From Sporobacter sp942492735 (GTDB lineage: Bacteria > Bacillota > Clostridia > Oscillospirales > Oscillospiraceae): a stretch of DNA of 64,000 nucleotides. This document shows positions 1-8,520 of the stretch, piece by piece; within the stretch, counting starts at the first letter, position 1, and the number at the start of each line of letters is the position of its first letter. The stretch lies in the NCBI GenBank assembly GCA_942492735.1, contig OW818648.1, forward strand, positions 2,666,001 to 2,730,000, in the 5' to 3' direction. The notes below the pieces were generated by a model. That model saw only the letters and a list, made by a program, of their open reading frames with translations, was not told where the DNA came from and searched no databases. Both the position numbers and the translations under genes were made by a program.

Positions 1-336
1 CCGCAATCGAAGCTTTCTGTACTCACCGACTGGCTCTTCAATAATGGCTACGAAATAACTGACGCGTCACTCGCACTGAGCGACGGCCGAATCTATACCA
101 TCATACTGGCCGGAGCAGGTGAGAGCATATCCCGCAGTACGCTCGTCGGACTTCTTGCCGCAAAGAAAGAGCCGCTCCTGCCGAGATATCTTGAGCACCA
201 GATCAAAAAAACTCGCCGCGCGCTTGACGGTATGCAAAAATCGTCCGGCGGCGCCGATGATACGGCAGTTCTTCTAAAACGGGAGCTTGAGGAACTCTGT
301 TATATGAAAGAGGAGACAGACAAATGGCAAAAGTAA
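1..336 (+). CDS. trmK: tRNA (adenine-22-N1)-methyltransferase TrmK, C-terminal part (5' end outside window)
   Basis: Frame 1 is open from the first base to the TAA at 334-336 and gives about 111 residues without a start. It opens PQSKLSVLTDWLFNNGYEI and continues with a DGRIYTIIL strand, the layout of the end of the Rossmann methyltransferase domain in COG2384/TrmK proteins, followed by the helical C-terminal tail. The family methylates N1 of A22 in tRNAs using S-adenosylmethionine. The last 13 bases overlap the start of the Nif3-like gene in another frame, so the two are translationally linked. The trmK-nif3 order is common in Firmicutes (yqfN-yqfO in Bacillus) and supports the call. The SAM-binding motifs lie outside the window and cannot be checked. 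Confidence 0.8.
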   Translation, partial: PQSKLSVLTDWLFNNGYEITDASLALSDGRIYTIILAGAGESISRSTLVGLLAAKKEPLLPRYLEHQIKKTRRALDGMQKSSGGADDTAVLLKRELEELCYMKEETDKWQK

Positions 337-1115
337 AAGACATCTTGCTGATGCTTGAGGAACTCGCGCCGATTAATCTTAAAATGGATTTCGACAATGT
401 TGGACTGCTTGTCGGTTATTCCGAAAATGAGGTCGATAGGATCCTCGTGAGCCTCGATATCACGGAGGATGTTATCAGCGAGGCAATAAAAGAAAAGGCA
501 CAGCTCATTGTCTCTCATCATCCGCTATTCTTTTCGGTGAACAGCGTCAATGACATGGACAGAACGGGAAAAAAAATAACAACGCTTCTATCGAGTCACA
601 TATCTGCCATCTGCATGCACACAAATCTGGACGCGGCGAACGGCGGTGTCAACGATGCGCTGGCTGAAGCGGCAGGATTAACGCAGACCGCTCTTTTAGC
701 CGATGAGGTATTTGACAAGGACGGGAAGCCCTATTCATACGGCAGGGTCGGATTTCTGGAAGAGCCAGTGAAGCTCAGCGTTTATCTTCAGCGCATCAAA
801 AGTCGTTTGAATTCCGGCGGACTCCGTTATCACGACGCGGGCCGCGATGTTTATAAAGTAGCAACTGTCGGCGGCTCCGGCGGCAATTACCTCAAAAACG
901 CCATAGCACATGGGTGCGATACGCTTGTCACGTCCGATATCAAATATGACGGTTTTCTGGAGGCTAAAGAGTTCGGAATAAACATTATCGACGGCGACCA
1001 TTTTTGTACGGAAAACGTCGTGACGCCGCTGCTCGAGAAGAAGCTTAAGGAAGTATTTAAGGAAATTTCTGTCTCGATTTCGAAAATCCACAGGCAAACT
1101 GCTCAGTTTTTTTAA
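324..1115 (+). CDS. Nif3-like dinuclear metal center protein (YqfO/GTP cyclohydrolase I type 2 family)
   Basis: A 263-residue protein matching the short form of the Nif3/COG0327 family. Metal-ligand signatures are visible: IVSHHPLFF near residue 63, MHTNLDAANGGVND near residue 96, and the C-terminal DGDHFCTE, which supplies the last His and Glu ligands of the di-metal site. The PII-like insert of longer YqfO proteins is absent. Family members form hexameric toroids; the cellular role is unsettled and the common annotation as GTP cyclohydrolase is weakly founded. The gene overlaps trmK by 13 nt. The ATG is preceded by GAGGAGACAG inside trmK, so coupled expression is likely. Confidence 0.9.
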   Translation: MAKVKDILLMLEELAPINLKMDFDNVGLLVGYSENEVDRILVSLDITEDVISEAIKEKAQLIVSHHPLFFSVNSVNDMDRTGKKITTLLSSHISAICMHTNLDAANGGVNDALAEAAGLTQTALLADEVFDKDGKPYSYGRVGFLEEPVKLSVYLQRIKSRLNSGGLRYHDAGRDVYKVATVGGSGGNYLKNAIAHGCDTLVTSDIKYDGFLEAKEFGINIIDGDHFCTENVVTPLLEKKLKEVFKEISVSISKIHRQTAQFF

Positions 1116-1278
1116 GACTAGAAGACTTTTTATACAAAAACGTTGATTATTTTTATACGACCATGTAAAATAACAGTACGATACTGATACATCAATATGA
1201 ATAGCTTGTAGTATTCGTATCGAATATTATTGCGCTGCATTTTAGATACTAAGAGCAGCAGCAAGGAGGAAATCAAAA

Positions 1279-1899
1279 ATGAATAATAGCAGAAGCACGG
1301 GAAGAAGCTCTTCAGTAGAGAAGACGAGGAAGCTTGTGGGGATGGCGATACTAACGGCCATCATTGTTGTATTGCAAGTGGTTGCATACTATGTCAAGAT
1401 TGGTACATTTTCGGTAACACTCGTATTAATACCCATCGTCGTCGGTGCGGCGATTTATGGCGTCAAGGCCGGTGCCTTTTTAGGCGGCGTGTTCGGTGTC
1501 GTCGTTGTTGTTGGGACTATATCCGGCGTCGATCCGGGCGCTTTCATTCTATGGTCTGAAAGACCGCTGATGACAGTGCTGTTATGCCTGGTAAAAGGTA
1601 TAGCCGCCGGCTTTATGGCGGGTGTCGTTTACAGGGTAATCGCCAAAAAAATGATGTATGTCGGCGTGATTGTCGCCGCGATTGTCAGTCCTGTCGTCAA
1701 TACAGGCATATTCTTGGCCGCAATGGTTTTGTTTTACCATGACACGCTCGTTACGTGGGCTGGCGGAACCTCACTCGTCTATTTTACGCTGATCGGCCTG
1801 ACGGGCTTAAACTTTTTGCTCGAATTGATTATTAACGTCGTTCTCAGTCCGGCTGTCGTTCGCATCCTCAAAGCTGGCAAGCGGGGGAATATCGCTTAA
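1279..1899 (+). CDS. ECF transporter S component, probably pantothenate-specific (PanT-like)
   Basis: A 206-residue, strongly hydrophobic protein with about six membrane segments and a basic N-terminal tail. The ARK-like helix start (RKLVGMAILTAIIVVLQ) and the long GAFLGGVFG loop are typical of the ECF_trnsprt family. S components bind a vitamin and work with a shared EcfA1-EcfA2-EcfT module encoded elsewhere. Substrate is inferred from context: coaX, which phosphorylates pantothenate, starts 30 nt downstream in the same direction. A strong AAGGAGGAAATC ribosome site precedes the ATG. The 163-nt gap upstream is AT-rich; I saw no riboswitch in it. Family assignment is firm, substrate moderate. 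Confidence 0.8.
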   Translation: MNNSRSTGRSSSVEKTRKLVGMAILTAIIVVLQVVAYYVKIGTFSVTLVLIPIVVGAAIYGVKAGAFLGGVFGVVVVVGTISGVDPGAFILWSERPLMTVLLCLVKGIAAGFMAGVVYRVIAKKMMYVGVIVAAIVSPVVNTGIFLAAMVLFYHDTLVTWAGGTSLVYFTLIGLTGLNFLLELIINVVLSPAVVRILKAGKRGNIA

Positions 1900-1929
1900 C
1901 TGAGCTGCATAATTAAAGGAGATAAACAG

Positions 1930-2700
1930 ATGCTTCTTGCCATTGATGTCGGCAACTCTAATATTGTCATCGGCTGTATTGATGCCGGCGAGATATCGCA
2001 CGTTTTCAGAATGGTCACCGATATATCGAAAACCGAATTTGAATATGCTGTCAGCATAAAGAACATCCTGGAGTTCGATGGCATTAAGCGCGATAGTTTT
2101 GACGGAGCGATTATCTCTTCCGTTGTACCGCCGCTTGTGACCGTGCTAAAGTCTGCTGTTAAAAATCTCACCGGACTGAGCGCCGTTATTGTCGGTGCCG
2201 GGGTGAAGACAGGCATGAACATCTTGATAGACAACCCAGCGCAGCTTGGCAGCGACCTTGTCGCCGACGGTGTTGCGGTTATATCGACCTACAAGCTGCC
2301 GGCCATCGTATTCGATATGGGTACGGCGACAACGATATCGGTCATTGACGCACATGCCAATTATCTCGGCGGCGCATTATATCCCGGCGTTGCGCTGTCG
2401 ATGAACGCCTTGTCCACAGGCACGTCACAGCTGCCGAAGGTACCGATCGAAGCACCGGAGAAATGCATCAGCGCCAATACAATCGACTGCATGAAAAGCG
2501 GCGCCATATTTGGCACAGCCTCGATGGTTGACGGTATGATCGACAGAATTGAAGCCGAGCTTGGCATGAAGGCGACAGTGATAGCAACCGGCGGATTATC
2601 GGCAAGAATCATCCCGCATTGCAAGCACGAGATCATTCACGATGAAAACCTGCTCCTCCGCGGTCTCGGCCTCATCTACGAGAAGAATAAAAGAAAATAG
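1930..2700 (+). CDS. coaX: Type III pantothenate kinase
   Basis: A 256-residue CoaX protein of usual length. It shows the ASKHA-fold phosphate-1 motif AIDVGNSN at the N-terminus, VFDMGTATTISVID near residue 122, the pantothenate-site stretch GGALYPGVALSMNALS, and a C-terminal VIATGGLSARI adenosine motif. It catalyses ATP-dependent phosphorylation of pantothenate to 4'-phosphopantothenate, the first step of coenzyme A synthesis. Type III enzymes are not feedback-inhibited by CoA and need a monovalent cation (family knowledge). It follows the ECF S component by 30 nt with AAAGGAGATAAACAG before the ATG, so uptake and first use of the vitamin are probably co-transcribed. A terminator follows 22 nt after the stop. 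Confidence 0.95.
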   Translation: MLLAIDVGNSNIVIGCIDAGEISHVFRMVTDISKTEFEYAVSIKNILEFDGIKRDSFDGAIISSVVPPLVTVLKSAVKNLTGLSAVIVGAGVKTGMNILIDNPAQLGSDLVADGVAVISTYKLPAIVFDMGTATTISVIDAHANYLGGALYPGVALSMNALSTGTSQLPKVPIEAPEKCISANTIDCMKSGAIFGTASMVDGMIDRIEAELGMKATVIATGGLSARIIPHCKHEIIHDENLLLRGLGLIYEKNKRK

Positions 2701-2722
2701 TCAGCATGGAACATCGCAGAAT

Positions 2723-2758
2723 AAAAAAGCAACCGCACTTTCGAGCGGTTGCTTTTTT
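2723..2758. terminator. Bidirectional intrinsic terminator between coaX and rnpB
   Basis: A perfect GC-rich stem (AAGCAACCGC with its complement GCGGTTGCTT) around a short loop, flanked by an A-run on one side and a T-run on the other. It can stop plus-strand transcription from coaX and minus-strand transcription of rnpB, whose 3' end lies 4 nt away. Confidence 0.9.
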
Positions 2759-2761
2759 GGT

Positions 2762-3144
2762 GCGAGTAAGTCTGTAAGCCGGATTCTGTCCAGAGATTTG
2801 AATCTCTTGAGCAGCCATCTATCTAGGCCCATCGTCGCCGATGGGCTCAAGCCACCTCCTGAGAGCGGTCGGGCAGACCTGCAAATCAAATTGCTGCCCT
2901 CTCCACGGTGTTGCTCCGGATAGAGTTTACAGCAGCGGACTGTCTCCAGCCGCCGAGTGAGCTCTTACCTCACTTTTCCACCCTGACCAAAAATCGCGGA
3001 GCGATTTTTGGCGGTATATCTCTGTTGCACTTGTCCTAAAGTTGCCTTCGGCGGGCGTTACCCGTTATCCTTGCCCTGTGGAGCCCGGACTTTCCTCAGG
3101 ATATACCCTTTAGGATATATCCCGCGGCTGCCCAACTTACTCGC
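2762..3144 (-). ncRNA. rnpB: RNase P RNA (class A)
   Basis: Read on the minus strand, the RNA begins GCGAGTAAGTTGGGCAGC and ends with the complementary ACTTACTCGC, closing helix P1. Universally conserved blocks are present: GAGGAAAGTCCGGGCTCC, AGGGTGGAAAAGTGAGGTA-type core sequence, and the 3' ACAGAATCCGGCTTA. It is about 383 nt. It is the catalytic RNA that matures tRNA 5' ends. A consensus promoter sits 9-37 nt upstream and an intrinsic terminator directly downstream, so it is an independent transcription unit. Confidence 0.96.
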
Positions 3145-3152
3145 AATACCAT

Positions 3153-3181
3153 ATTGTACGATATTCACGGGTTATTGTCAA
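3153..3181 (-). promoter_or_regulatory. Sigma-A-type promoter of rnpB
   Basis: On the minus strand: TTGACA, a 17-nt spacer, then TACAAT. The -10 box ends about 8 nt before the first base of RNase P RNA, where transcription should start. Confidence 0.85.
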
Positions 3182-3230
3182 ATGGGAAAGAGTACAAACG
3201 CATTGATCGCCTACAAACGCGTTGATGGCC

Positions 3231-3259
3231 CTGTCATTCCCGCCTTCGCGGGAATGACA
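3231..3259. repeat. Short palindromic repeat (TCATTCCCG family, solo copy)
   Basis: A hairpin of GTCATTCCCGC and GCGGGAATGAC around a short loop. The same arms recur in the longer copies at 26719-26843 and 29410-29516. The pattern ATTCCC-N8-GGGAAT resembles neisserial dRS3-type repeats in form only. Confidence 0.75.
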
Positions 3260-3304
3260 CTTAGCGTCGGGGCGACTCTGCGTGGTCGCCCGTGTATCTA
3301 TTGA

Positions 3305-5749
3305 TTATTTTGAGATGATATACAGCGCGTTGAGCGCTCTTGTATAGGAGACATATTTTTCGTTCGTGTTCATACCATCCGCTATAACGTAGCAGGTGTC
3401 AAACTCAAGACCTTTTGCCTCGAGCGGTGTGAGGAGCGAGATTTCACCTGGATTAATCTCATTCGCGTTTATCTTTATATCGATTTTATCCCGCAATGAC
3501 GCCAGTAGTGCCGGTTTCTTTTTCTTGACGAGGATCGCGAATTTCCGCGTCCCGATTATGTTGTTGTTCACATGCGTAATAAAATCGTTAAAGGCCAGCG
3601 TTTGAACCGGCTCTCCGCTGATTCCCAAATTCGTCGTCGTCAATCCGAGGGCGCGGTTGCTGTATTCGATGATTTCTGAGCTGTTCCTGTAGTTTTCGTT
3701 GAGAGTGAATAGTGTGAAATCAAAGATGCTGTAGAGATTGTCCCAGTCTCCGATGCCCTCACCGTCGTTTAGAATCTGGCCTAAATCACCGTAAATATTA
3801 TAGTGCAGATTACTGCCGTTGACCAAATAGATCAGCCTGTATTCATTGGCATATATATCATGCCCTTCATCGATACACAACAGCCTGTCGCCGCTCGTGA
3901 GCTTCCCGAGTATGACATAATAAATCAATAGCTTCATATATAATCTGTTTTTAAAGCTAAGAGTAACGGCGTTTTCGCGTTCGATCGTCTCGATAATGGT
4001 TTTTTCAATGATACCAATAGAGAAATTATTGGTATGCTTAAAAGCGCTTTCAATGAGCTCCATCTCTTGTTCGGCATACGGAATTCTGTCTTTTTCCTGC
4101 TGAAGCCTCTTTTTGTCGATCTCGAATACATGCTTCGCGCGTTCATAAAGCAAGGCGCATAGGCAAAAATCACATTCACGGATTTCTTTATCAAAAGCGG
4201 CGCTGGGATGCGCCTTTTTTTGTGCAAGTAACTGCCTTTTGCGCTGCTCGTATTTATCTCTGAGGTTTGGTGTTTTCAGGAGTTTTTCTTTGAGAATCAC
4301 GTCAAATAGCGCTTCACCGCTGGAAATAGTCGTCTTCATATCCAGAAATTTGCGTTCGATAGAGGCGTGTTCTGCTTCCGACTTCCTGTATACACCCAGC
4401 TGTTTATAATAGGGCTCAAAGGTCGTCTTGACGCTCTGCAGCACGTTCAGTAAATCTGCGACGTTTTTCATAGTGTAAGCGTTCTCGTCCATAATGTATT
4501 TCAGCTTATCGCGGAGCACGGCGCTTATTTCCTTATACCTGATTTTATTTTCGTATAAGTATCCTAAATATTCAACAGCTTCTTTTTTAATGAATTCTCG
4601 CATGCTGTCGGTATATATCGCCGGCCAGCCGGCAGCGGCGGTTTCTTTGTAAAGCACGGACGTCTTGTAATCAAGAAGTTCGTTTGGCGTACACTTCTTC
4701 CCCAGCTGTGCGCGCTCTGTATTATAATAACGTGTCAGCAGCTCGGCATAATACTCGTTAACAGTCAGCCGGTCCACCTTTTCAAGCTCAAGACTTTTTG
4801 ACAAGTCATTGATATATAAGCTGAAGAGCCTGTTCGGTGTCAGGATTTTTATCTTCGTCAGATCCAGGTTCCTGTTGCGGTATTTGATGAAGGAGAGCCG
4901 GTGCAGAAGAATCATCGTTTTGCCGGAACCGGCGCAACCTTGAACGACAACGCTGTCGTTTTCGTTGTGTGTGATAATGGCATTTTGATTTTCCTGGATG
5001 CTTTCGATGATATCCGTCAGCTTGTTCTGAAAATGCTTTTGCCGAATGATATCCTGAAGAAACGGGTCTGTAATATTCTCGGCCACAGTGTCATCTTCTG
5101 AATCCTCACCGGTCAGCGCCTTGAGATAAGAGGCTTTCGTAAATTCATTCTCATATCCGGTGAGTATGCTGTTTCGTATTCTGAACGTGCGCCTTAATTG
5201 AAGGGCGTAATCACAATCGTTATATATGAACTTCGTGATGTGTTTCATGTAGTATTTCTGACCGATTTCCGACCGCCAGTCACTGATGAGCAATCGGTTC
5301 TCGTGATAAACACCCTTTTTGCCGATATAGGCGATTTCAAGCGCCCTGATTTGTTGATCGTCAATTTCGATATCCATTCGGGCAAAATAGGGATTGGCAA
5401 GCAGCTCCTCTTTCGTCACTTCATCAAAACCCATCTGTGTACCGACAACATTTCCATATGCGCCGATGTCTATACCCAGGACAAAACCGCTGAACGAGTC
5501 AAGCTGCTCCTGCGTTTCCTTGAGATGCTGTGACTCCTGCTGGAATGACAGGTCACCCTCATATTCCTCGGCCGCGGCTTGTTCCAGCGGATTTGAAGTG
5601 AAAAGAGTTTTTCCGATATCGTCAAAATTCCTGGAATAGTGCTTGTGATGACACGTGACTGTGAGAGCGCCGTCTGATATTGAGATAATAACAACGCTGT
5701 CGCCATTTCTTGTATACAGAGTTTGTCCGGTATGAAATTCAGCATCCAA
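3305..5749 (-). CDS. UvrD/HelD-like superfamily 1 helicase/ATPase
   Basis: An 814-residue SF1 motor protein. Visible motifs: Walker A GCAGSGKTMILLHR near residue 273, Walker B LLCIDEGHD near residue 628, LNENYRNS (motif IV region), TPLEAKGLEFD (motif V) and YVSYTRALNALY (motif VI). The first 270 residues are not helicase core; a long, charged, probably coiled-coil insert lies between motifs Ia and II. That layout resembles HelD proteins, which remove stalled RNA polymerase, more than UvrD or PcrA, but I cannot show polymerase binding from sequence. The start is TTG at 5749 behind GGAGGGATTCCC; the nearby ATG is out of frame. It stands alone between rnpB and murD. Confidence 0.8.
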   Translation of the reverse strand: MDAEFHTGQTLYTRNGDSVVIISISDGALTVTCHHKHYSRNFDDIGKTLFTSNPLEQAAAEEYEGDLSFQQESQHLKETQEQLDSFSGFVLGIDIGAYGNVVGTQMGFDEVTKEELLANPYFARMDIEIDDQQIRALEIAYIGKKGVYHENRLLISDWRSEIGQKYYMKHITKFIYNDCDYALQLRRTFRIRNSILTGYENEFTKASYLKALTGEDSEDDTVAENITDPFLQDIIRQKHFQNKLTDIIESIQENQNAIITHNENDSVVVQGCAGSGKTMILLHRLSFIKYRNRNLDLTKIKILTPNRLFSLYINDLSKSLELEKVDRLTVNEYYAELLTRYYNTERAQLGKKCTPNELLDYKTSVLYKETAAAGWPAIYTDSMREFIKKEAVEYLGYLYENKIRYKEISAVLRDKLKYIMDENAYTMKNVADLLNVLQSVKTTFEPYYKQLGVYRKSEAEHASIERKFLDMKTTISSGEALFDVILKEKLLKTPNLRDKYEQRKRQLLAQKKAHPSAAFDKEIRECDFCLCALLYERAKHVFEIDKKRLQQEKDRIPYAEQEMELIESAFKHTNNFSIGIIEKTIIETIERENAVTLSFKNRLYMKLLIYYVILGKLTSGDRLLCIDEGHDIYANEYRLIYLVNGSNLHYNIYGDLGQILNDGEGIGDWDNLYSIFDFTLFTLNENYRNSSEIIEYSNRALGLTTTNLGISGEPVQTLAFNDFITHVNNNIIGTRKFAILVKKKKPALLASLRDKIDIKINANEINPGEISLLTPLEAKGLEFDTCYVIADGMNTNEKYVSYTRALNALYIISK

Positions 5750-5875
5750 GGGAATCCCTCCATTCGTACTTTCAAAATTGCGAAGACAATAACTATATCA
5801 CGATATACCGGTAATTACCAGTATTATTTAAATAATGTAAAATGAAATATATTTGAAAAATAGCGTCAGTCATTA

Positions 5876-5995
5876 TATAATACCTGCGTTGCAGGTATTA
5901 TATCGCGCATACGGGCGCGTTGCGCCCGGGCGCTTGAATTTTAGCCAGGCGCGGGACGCGCCTTTGGCGTATAAATTAGCTGCACAGCAGCAATT
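5876..5995. repeat. Cluster of four consecutive 3-nt-loop hairpins upstream of murD
   Basis: Within the 285-nt gene-free gap before murD lie four palindromes in a row: a perfect 13-bp stem with GTT loop (5876-5904), CGGGCGC-GTT-GCGCCCG (5913-5929), AGGCGCG-GGA-CGCGCCT with outer GCC/GGC pairs (5944-5968) and GCTGC-ACA-GCAGC (5979-5991). None ends in a T-run, so they are not obvious terminators. The function is unknown. Confidence 0.7.
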
Positions 5996-6034
5996 CATAA
6001 TAGCCAAAATAAGGTGTTGAAATGAGGTGTTCAA

Positions 6035-7414
6035 TTGAATCTGACTGAATATATAGCCGGTATTAAGGATAAGAAAATCGTCGTCATCGGCATCGGCGTC
6101 AGCAATACGCCGCTCATAGAACTCTTGTTGGATAACGGCTGCAATGTCACGGCCTGTGATAAGACGGAGCGTCGTAAGCTTGGTGAAACAGCGCTGGCGC
6201 TTGAAAACAAGGGCGCGAAGCTTCGGCTCGGTGATGATTACCTAAGGACGCTTGACGCCGATATCATCTTCCGGACGCCCGGCATGCGTCCTGACCTGCC
6301 TGAATTGAGGGCAGCGGTCGAAAACGGCGCGATACTGACATCCGAGATGGAGGTCTTTTTTGACGTCTGCCCCTGCAGGATCATCGCCGTCACCGGCAGC
6401 GACGGGAAAACGACGACAACGTCGATCATAGCTGCGCTGCTGCGCGCGGAAGGGTATCATGTTCATGTGGGCGGCAATATTGGTACACCGCTTTTAAGCA
6501 TGGCGGGTACAATGAAGAAAGACGACATCGCCGTGCTGGAGCTCTCGTCGTTTCAGCTTTTGACGATGAAAAAGAGCCCCTCTATCGCCGTTGTCACAAA
6601 TCTGACACCCAACCATCTCGATATGCATCGGGATATGGCGGAATATGTTGAGGCGAAGCGGAATATTATCCGATTTCAGAGCAGTGCGGACACGGTCGTA
6701 TTGAATCTTGACGACGATATCACGCGTCAGTTTGCTGATACAGCGCTTGGCGAAGTCCGGTTTTTCAGCAGACGGACCCAAGTGGAAAGCGGCGTGTTTG
6801 TGGAGGGACAAACGATTTACGAAGCAGGCGAAGGAAAAAATGTGCCGCTCATTGAGGCGTCCCAAATCCTCCTGCCGGGGGTTCATAACATCGAAAATTA
6901 TATGGCGGCGTTCGCGGCAACGCGCGGGCTCGTCAGCCGGGCTGTTTACGTCAAAGTCGCCAAAACCTTCAGGGGCGTCGCGCACAGAATCGAGCTGGTG
7001 CGTACGCTTGGCGGCGTCCGCTATTATAACGATTCCATCGCGTCGAGTCCAACGAGGACGATTGCCGGACTGCGTGCTTTTAGTCAAAAGGTGATTCTCA
7101 TCGCGGGCGGCAAGGATAAGGGCATCACCTATGACGCGCTCGGACCGGAAATTATCGCCCATGTTAAAACGCTGGTGCTGACAGGGATGACCGCGGAGAA
7201 AATCCGGTCGGCGGTTTTAGAAGCGCCAGGCTATCAGGACAGCCCGAACATCATTGAATATGATGATTTCAAGGCAGCGGTTTTAGCGGCGCATGAGGCG
7301 GCTGAAGAGGGAGATATCGTCCTGCTGTCCCCGGCGAGCACATCGTTTGACAAGTTTACGAATTTTGAAGAACGCGGGAATACTTATAAAGATATCGTCA
7401 ATGGATTAGAGTAA
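6035..7414 (+). CDS. murD: UDP-N-acetylmuramoylalanine--D-glutamate ligase
   Basis: A 459-residue MurD of usual length with the three-domain Mur ligase plan: an N-terminal Rossmann-like UDP-binding domain (VVIGIGVSN), a central ATPase domain with P-loop VTGSDGKTTTTS near residue 117 and TNLTPNHLDMH near residue 194, and a C-terminal domain with IAGGKDKG and LLSPASTSFDKF. It adds D-glutamate to UDP-MurNAc-L-Ala in cytoplasmic peptidoglycan synthesis. The start is TTG at 6035 behind GAGGTGT; the ATG at 6022 is out of frame. Unusually it is not in a dcw cluster but leads a run of peptidase and PLP-enzyme genes. Confidence 0.95.
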   Translation: MNLTEYIAGIKDKKIVVIGIGVSNTPLIELLLDNGCNVTACDKTERRKLGETALALENKGAKLRLGDDYLRTLDADIIFRTPGMRPDLPELRAAVENGAILTSEMEVFFDVCPCRIIAVTGSDGKTTTTSIIAALLRAEGYHVHVGGNIGTPLLSMAGTMKKDDIAVLELSSFQLLTMKKSPSIAVVTNLTPNHLDMHRDMAEYVEAKRNIIRFQSSADTVVLNLDDDITRQFADTALGEVRFFSRRTQVESGVFVEGQTIYEAGEGKNVPLIEASQILLPGVHNIENYMAAFAATRGLVSRAVYVKVAKTFRGVAHRIELVRTLGGVRYYNDSIASSPTRTIAGLRAFSQKVILIAGGKDKGITYDALGPEIIAHVKTLVLTGMTAEKIRSAVLEAPGYQDSPNIIEYDDFKAAVLAAHEAAEEGDIVLLSPASTSFDKFTNFEERGNTYKDIVNGLE

Positions 7415-7461
7415 AAAGTTTGAAAGATAAATCTTTCAAACTGAAAGGAATGGTCGTTTTA

Positions 7462-8520
7462 ATGGCAGTAAAAATTGCAGACAGCATCATTGAGTTGTGC
7501 GGTATGGCGGGGCCGGCTGGGTTTGAACAGCCGGTGGCAGAGCGGGTGCGTGACATGCTGTCGCCTTATATGGATGAGGTCAGAATCGATGTCATGGGCA
7601 ACGTTATCGGGATCAAACGCGCCGGCGCAGCGCGCTGTGCTTTAACGGATGCTAAAAAGCTTCTTTTCGACGCGCATATCGACGAGATCGGTTTTATAAT
7701 TACAGGCCATGACGATGGATTTTTGCGGTTCGCCACGCTCGGCGGCGTCGATGCGCGGATGCTTCCGGCTGCTGAAATCAAGATACTGACAGAGCCCCCG
7801 ATTATCGGTATTGTGGCTGCCGCTCCGCCGCACATTTTAAAGGACGAGGATTCGGATAAAACGATCAAAACAGACGATTTGTATATTGACATCGGTATGA
7901 ATCAGGACGAGGCTAAAAAAGCCGTGGTGCTTGGCACACCTGCCGTTTATAATGCCGGTGCCCGGCCATTTGGTGATGGCCTCATTTGCGGAAAAGGCCT
8001 TGACGACCGCGCCTGTTTTGCCTGCATTTTGCGGGCGCTCGACCTGCTGAAGGATGAAACGCTCGAGGTGGATCTCTATGTCCTCGCCAGCGTGCAGGAA
8101 GAAGTCGGCGAGCGTGGAGCCAAGACAGGCGCCTTCGGTATAGACCCCGATTGGTGTGTTGCGATTGATGTTGATCACGCGAAAACGCCGGACAGTAAGG
8201 AACACTGGCTGAAGGAGCTCGGCGGCGGCGTCGTCATTTCAAAAGGGACAATTCTGAACAAGCATTTAACCGAAACAGCCATTCGGCTGGCAAATGAAAA
8301 GGGGATTAAATTCCAGCTGGGTGTGGAAGCGGGAGATACCGGCACGAACGCCAATTTCATTCAGTTATCGCGTGAAGGTGTTGCGACGGCGCTATTCGGT
8401 TTACCGCTCAAATACATGCACAGTCCGGTCGAGGTGATCAGCCTGAGCGACGCTGAGGCAGCATCGCAGCTCCTCGCCGAGGTCGCCAGAGCCATGAAAG
8501 GAGATGATGTCCGTGCTTGA
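7462..8520 (+). CDS. M42 family metallopeptidase (glutamyl aminopeptidase/endoglucanase type), copy 1
   Basis: An M42 aminopeptidase of about 352 residues. Di-metal site residues are visible: LFDAHIDEIGFI (His-x-Asp), GKGLDDRACFA (bridging Asp), VQEEVGERG (catalytic Glu pair), CVAIDVDHA (Asp) and KYMHSPVE (His). The family removes N-terminal residues from peptides as dodecameric tetrahedral particles in the cytoplasm. A TTG-initiated extension to 7420 exists, but AAAGGA lies 12 nt before ATG 7462 and homology begins there. It overlaps the next M42 gene, so a translationally coupled pair is likely; TET paralogues can form mixed complexes with different residue preference. Confidence 0.9.
   Translation: MAVKIADSIIELCGMAGPAGFEQPVAERVRDMLSPYMDEVRIDVMGNVIGIKRAGAARCALTDAKKLLFDAHIDEIGFIITGHDDGFLRFATLGGVDARMLPAAEIKILTEPPIIGIVAAAPPHILKDEDSDKTIKTDDLYIDIGMNQDEAKKAVVLGTPAVYNAGARPFGDGLICGKGLDDRACFACILRALDLLKDETLEVDLYVLASVQEEVGERGAKTGAFGIDPDWCVAIDVDHAKTPDSKEHWLKELGGGVVISKGTILNKHLTETAIRLANEKGIKFQLGVEAGDTGTNANFIQLSREGVATALFGLPLKYMHSPVEVISLSDAEAASQLLAEVARAMKGDDVRA

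Noticed and set aside
3008..3304. Plus-strand open frame of 98 codons
   Set aside because: It overlaps RNase P RNA and its promoter; no coding features.
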